Below are positions 61,422 to 64,000 of a DNA stretch of 64,000 bases, piece by piece. The notes below the pieces were generated by a model. It saw only the letters and a program-made list of their open reading frames with translations. It did no database searches and was not told the origin of the DNA. Every line of letters begins with the position of its first letter. Positions within the stretch are counted from its first letter, which is position 1. The position numbers and the translations under genes were made by a program. Source of the DNA: Catellatospora sp. TT07R-123. Lineage in GTDB: Bacteria; Actinomycetota; Actinomycetes; Mycobacteriales; Micromonosporaceae. The stretch covers positions 1,116,001 through 1,180,000 of the forward strand of contig NZ_BNEM01000001.1 of assembly GCF_018327705.1 (NCBI RefSeq), read 5' to 3'.

Positions 61422-61570
61422 CCCCTGGCCGCCGGACTGGCGGTGACAGCCTGCGGAGACGATGTAAGACCTCAACGAGGAACCTCTCGGACAGGGCAGT
61501 CGTCGGCGAAACAGGAAGACCCGAGGGCGACCAAGGGAATCCCCGTCCTTCAGGGCGGGGAGGAAGTCAA
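61422..61570 (+). mobile_element. IS200/IS605-family relic: tail of tnpB plus right end/guide-RNA region
   Basis: The reading frame ending at 61583 contains LAAGLAVTACGDDVRPQRG from about 61425, followed by QSSAKQE. This is the usual C-terminal tail of actinobacterial TnpB (RuvC-type guide-RNA nuclease). It runs into the hairpin CCCCGTCC-TTCA-GGGCGGGG (61541-61560) followed by AGGAAGTCAA, the typical right end of these elements. Upstream of 61422 the tnpB sequence is lost, and no tnpA is present. In intact elements this same segment encodes the 3' part of the guide (omega) RNA, with the guide starting right after GTCAA. Confidence 0.8.
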
Positions 61571-61611
61571 CGGGCCACGCTAACCCGGCCCCGGCAGGAG
61601 CTCTTGAAGAA

Positions 61612-62445
61612 ATGCGACAGCCGCGCCGCGACACCCGCGGCATCGTCGACCCCGCGACACTGCTCCGGCAGGTCGCGTTCCGGCGCGCCGCCCCGGCCCC
61701 GGCCCTGGCCGACCTGGTGGAGCACTACTGGTTCATCGACTGGGACCTGGCCGAGCCGTACGCGCAGCACGTGCTCGGGCACCCGGCGGTCAATCTCGTG
61801 ATCATGCGAGCCGATGCCGGAGCACCCGTGACCGCCGAGGTCGCCGGGATCGCGCGGGCCACGTTCTCGATCACGCTGTCCGGCCGCGGCTGGGTGCGCG
61901 GGGTGCAGTTCCGTCCGGGCGGGTTCCACCCGTTCTCCGGCCGCTCCCCCGCCCCGCTGACCGACCGGCGGCTGCCGCTGGCACGGGTGCTCCCGGCCGC
62001 CGAGGCGGCGGTGCCCGCCGTGGCCGGGGCCGCCACCGACGACGCGGCGGCCCGCGCCCTGGACCGGCTGCTGCTGGACCTGCGCCCGCTGCCGGACGAG
62101 GCGACGCTGCTGGCCGCGGCGGTGACCGACCGCGTCCGCACCGACCGGTCGCTGCGCCGGGTCGACGAGGTCGCCCGCGCGGCCGGGCTGTCGGTACGGG
62201 CGCTGCAACGGCTGTTCCTCGACCGGGTCGGGGTCGGCCCGAAGTGGGTGCTGCTGCGATACCGGATCCAGGAGGCGCTGGAGCGCGCGGCGCCGCAGGT
62301 CGACTGGGCGGGGCTGGCCGACGAGCTCGGCTATGCCGACCAGGCGCACCTGGTGCGCGACTTCACCGCCGCCGTCGGGATGCCGCCCGCGGCCTACGCG
62401 GCGGTCTGCCGGTCGGCGGGACCGCCCGCGCCGCTCGTGAAGTAG
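61612..62445 (+). CDS. AraC-family regulator with DUF6597-like sensor
   Basis: A 277-residue protein. The N-terminal sensor begins ALADLVEHYWFIDWDLAEPY and contains GVQFRPGGFHPF, the hallmark of the DUF6597/AraC subgroup. The C-terminal helix-turn-helix pair is RVDEVARAAGLSVRALQRLF, LRYRIQEALERA and LADELGYADQAHLVRDFTAA. It starts at ATG 61612 directly downstream of the IS605 relic. Its 3' end overlaps the convergent Nudix gene by 52 bp. Confidence 0.88.
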   Translation: MRQPRRDTRGIVDPATLLRQVAFRRAAPAPALADLVEHYWFIDWDLAEPYAQHVLGHPAVNLVIMRADAGAPVTAEVAGIARATFSITLSGRGWVRGVQFRPGGFHPFSGRSPAPLTDRRLPLARVLPAAEAAVPAVAGAATDDAAARALDRLLLDLRPLPDEATLLAAAVTDRVRTDRSLRRVDEVARAAGLSVRALQRLFLDRVGVGPKWVLLRYRIQEALERAAPQVDWAGLADELGYADQAHLVRDFTAAVGMPPAAYAAVCRSAGPPAPLVK

Positions 62446-62915
62446 CGCTCGGCCACGGCCGTGTGCAGGCTGAACGCCAGCGGCGTAGCGGCGGTGACGA
62501 CCTCCCAGCCGGCCGACTCGTCGTTGGCGACCGACGGCGGCAGCTCGGCCAGGTCACGTGCGGGCAGCAGGCCGAACACGAGCAGGTGGCCGTCCGGGGC
62601 GCTGAGCGTGTCGTACAGGCGGACGTCGGCCGGGTCGGCCCGTACCCCCGTCTCCTCCCACAGCTCCCGCACCAGCGCCTCCTGCCAGGACTCGCCGATG
62701 TCGACGAACCCGCCCGGCAGCGCGACCTCGCCGACGCCCGGCGGGATGCTGCGGCGCACGCCGAGCAGTCCGCCGCCGACCGGCAGCACGGCCACCGCGA
62801 CCGGCGTCGGGTTCAGGTAGGTGAACCGGGCACACCCGGCGCACTGCCGCGGCCACGGCTGGTCGGGGGCGAACGCGTCGCCGCAGAAGGAGCAGTGTGA
62901 ATGGCGCACCGGCAT
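62394..62915 (-). CDS. Nudix hydrolase with N-terminal zinc ribbon
   Basis: A 173-residue protein. A zinc-ribbon (HCSFCG, then CAGC, residues 7-28) precedes a Nudix domain. The Nudix box GGFVDIGESWQEALVRELWE followed by ETGV is intact, so it can hydrolyse nucleoside-diphosphate-linked compounds. The zinc ribbon recalls NudC-type NADH pyrophosphatases, but the protein is shorter. It starts at ATG 62915. It overlaps the AraC gene tail-to-tail. Confidence 0.9.
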   Translation of the reverse strand: MPVRHSHCSFCGDAFAPDQPWPRQCAGCARFTYLNPTPVAVAVLPVGGGLLGVRRSIPPGVGEVALPGGFVDIGESWQEALVRELWEETGVRADPADVRLYDTLSAPDGHLLVFGLLPARDLAELPPSVANDESAGWEVVTAATPLAFSLHTAVAERYFTSGAGGPADRQTAA

Positions 62916-62942
62916 GCGCTCACCGTAGCGGCAGCGCGCGAA

Positions 62943-62980
62943 CCGCGGCCCGGCCCACCGCGCGGCGGGCCGGGCCGCGG
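62943..62980 (-). terminator. Hairpin terminator after the lipoprotein gene
   Basis: Perfect 14-base GC arms (62943-62956 and 62967-62980), 3 bases beyond the stop of the gene beginning at 63619. Confidence 0.75.
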
Positions 62981-62983
62981 GCG

Positions 62984-63619
62984 TCACGGCGTGTACGGCT
63001 CGTCGGTGTGCGACAGCTCCTTGAGGTTCCCGCCGTTCGCGGCGTACACGGCGGTCCGCTTGACGGACGTGCCCGCCGACGGCCCGTCCGCCGGGCGGGT
63101 CAGGTAGACCAGGGTGAGCTTCTTGTCGGCGATGGCGACGGACTCGATCGGGTCGCGGTCGTCGAGCATGAAGTGCACCATGCACTGCGCGCGGTCGGCG
63201 GGCTTGGTGCACACCATCACCGCCCAGAACCGGCCGGTGGTGTCCACGACGCTGCTCATGATGGTGCCGACGGTGACCGTGCCGAGCTCCCCGCCGAGGT
63301 CCCCGGTGGCGCACGGCTTCTGCACGGCCAGGACCAGGCCGTCCTCTCCCGAGTGCATGCCCTCCAGCAGCGGCGCCCCGGCGTCGCCGAAAGCGTAGTA
63401 GGGGTCGATCAGGCCGCGGACCACGGCGTCGCGGACCTCGGCGCAGGTCGGGGCGGGCACCGCCGCCGGGCTCGGCGAGGCCGCGGGCGGCTCGCTCACC
63501 ACGGTGACCGCGCTCGGCGCGGCCGCGGGCTCCTCGGAGTTCTTGCAAGCGGCCAGCGGGCTCAGCAGCAGAGCCGACGCGACCAGCAGGCGGCCGGTGC
63601 GCAGGCGAAGGTGCGGCAT
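62984..63619 (-). CDS. Putative lipoprotein of unknown function
   Basis: A 211-residue protein with lipobox LAAC (LLVASALLLSPLAACKNSE), followed by an Ala/Pro/Ser-rich spacer to about residue 58. The globular part reads CAEVRDAVVRGLIDPYYAFG, VTVGTIMSSVVDTTGRFWAV, CTKPADRAQCMVHFMLDDRD, with four Cys that may pair. I recognise no family. It reads on the minus strand and is divergent from the partial channel gene. The 63620-63864 gap shows no recognisable promoter or RNA gene. Confidence 0.8.
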   Translation of the reverse strand: MPHLRLRTGRLLVASALLLSPLAACKNSEEPAAAPSAVTVVSEPPAASPSPAAVPAPTCAEVRDAVVRGLIDPYYAFGDAGAPLLEGMHSGEDGLVLAVQKPCATGDLGGELGTVTVGTIMSSVVDTTGRFWAVMVCTKPADRAQCMVHFMLDDRDPIESVAIADKKLTLVYLTRPADGPSAGTSVKRTAVYAANGGNLKELSHTDEPYTP

Positions 63620-63864
63620 GGGTGGTTCCTCACGGCGAAGACGTCGGGGTCAAGGCACGATATGGCCCCGCGCCGCCGCGATGATCGTCCAGTCGGGTCC
63701 GCGACAGCGCGACCTGCTCAAGCCCGGCTACCATCGCGCAGACACCTAACCTGAGCTGCTCGTCTTTTCCACACAGGACCGTGTTGATAGGTTTTGCTGC
63801 GGTCGTGGCGCGCCTGGATCCTCCTGGGAAGTCGTCAGCGGGAGCCAGCGGCGCAGGAGGCGAA

Positions 63865-64000
63865 GTGAAGATGCGGTGGCGCGACCGCCTGCGGTCGTGG
63901 TTCGACTCCACCATGGACCGCGGCACCCCGGCGCTGATCGGCTGGCTGGGCATCGCGTCGCTGGCCCTGATCCTGGTGGTCACCTTCGCGGCCTGGCTGC
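63865..64000 (+). CDS. Castor/Pollux-like ion channel, N-terminal fragment (runs off right edge)
   Basis: Only the first 45 codons are visible: a basic start (MRWRDRLRSWFDSTMDRGTP) and a first membrane helix (ALIGWLGIASLALILVVTFA). This start is characteristic of the actinobacterial Castor/Pollux-related putative ion channels, which carry RCK-like NAD-binding domains further on. GTG 63865 or ATG 63871 may be the start; AGGAGG lies at 63855-63860 and favours the latter by spacing. Confidence 0.65.
   Translation, partial: MKMRWRDRLRSWFDSTMDRGTPALIGWLGIASLALILVVTFAAWL

Noticed and set aside
60690-61583. A 297-codon plus-strand frame ending in the IS605 relic
   Set aside because: Most of it is antisense to the TIGR03086 gene and has no protein-like composition. 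Only the last roughly 50 codons match a TnpB tail, so it is not a complete gene.
63893-63912. GGTTCGACTCC resembling a tRNA T-loop
   Set aside because: No cloverleaf, acceptor stem or D-arm can be formed around it, and it falls within the coding start of the channel gene.

Overview
The window is chromosomal DNA of very high G+C content with actinobacterial codon use: GTG starts are common, and genes in operons often overlap by ATGA or GTGA. Secreted carbohydrate-active enzymes carry Ser/Pro/Ala/Arg linkers and a CBM2 domain. The E. coli-type argininosuccinate synthase, ECF sigma/DGPF pair, LAL regulators and DUF998 fit a filamentous actinomycete. My best guess is the Micromonosporaceae (Catellatospora/Actinoplanes-like); the family assignment is inference.

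Layout. 1-5.7 kb: a DUF6603-like gene running off the left edge, translationally coupled to a PhoD-like phosphatase, then a GAF-GGDEF protein. 6-12.4 kb: an anchored exported protein, a secreted beta-propeller protein and a large NACHT NTPase with membrane segments and C-terminal helical repeats. 12.5-20.8 kb: a complete sugar uptake and catabolism locus (DUF624, two CUT1 permeases, lipoprotein, DUF2264 hydrolase, 2-hydroxyacid dehydrogenase) with a divergent DeoR/LacI-hybrid regulator. 20.9-26 kb: a kinase-like protein, an HTH gene divergent from two unknown genes across a perfect palindrome, and a secreted PL9-type pectate lyase. 26-31.2 kb: a six-gene sulfonate-type operon (SsuA-, SsuB- and SsuC-like proteins, flavin monooxygenase, flavin reductase, nitroreductase) in which every junction overlaps by 4 bp. 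31.6-38.1 kb: a methyltransferase, a secreted intradiol dioxygenase fused to a carbohydrate-binding domain, an AraC regulator, a secreted unknown protein and a LAL regulator. 38.2-41.3 kb: DUF998, DGPF protein and an ECF42-type sigma factor fused to a degenerate tyrosine-recombinase domain. 41.3-48.2 kb: a membrane protein, a RING/TerD-like protein, argG (probably leaderless) and an orphan RbsC-type permease. 48.3-54.3 kb: a polytopic membrane protein with a GH5 domain, a small membrane protein, a GH5 mannanase-CBM2 and an SGNH esterase-CBM2. 54.4-58.4 kb: TetR, a quinone oxidoreductase behind three phased operators, an MFS transporter and a secreted protein. 58.5-64 kb: a GGDEF-EAL protein, a DinB/TIGR03086 protein, a relic of an IS200/IS605 right end with the tail of tnpB, an AraC regulator, a Nudix hydrolase, a lipoprotein and the start of a Castor/Pollux-like channel.

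Themes. Plant polymer use links the pectate lyase, mannanase, esterase, intradiol dioxygenase and sugar transporter. Cyclic-di-GMP signalling is represented twice. Non-coding structure is unusually rich. One 24-bp-arm hairpin family occurs three times, each time between convergent genes, and a second long hairpin family occurs twice. A 64-bp near-perfect inverted repeat separates DUF998 from the DGPF/sigma pair. The most unusual items are the sigma-recombinase fusion, the solitary IS605 guide-RNA-like relic, the NACHT protein, the RING/TerD protein and the HTH/palindrome/two-gene cassette.
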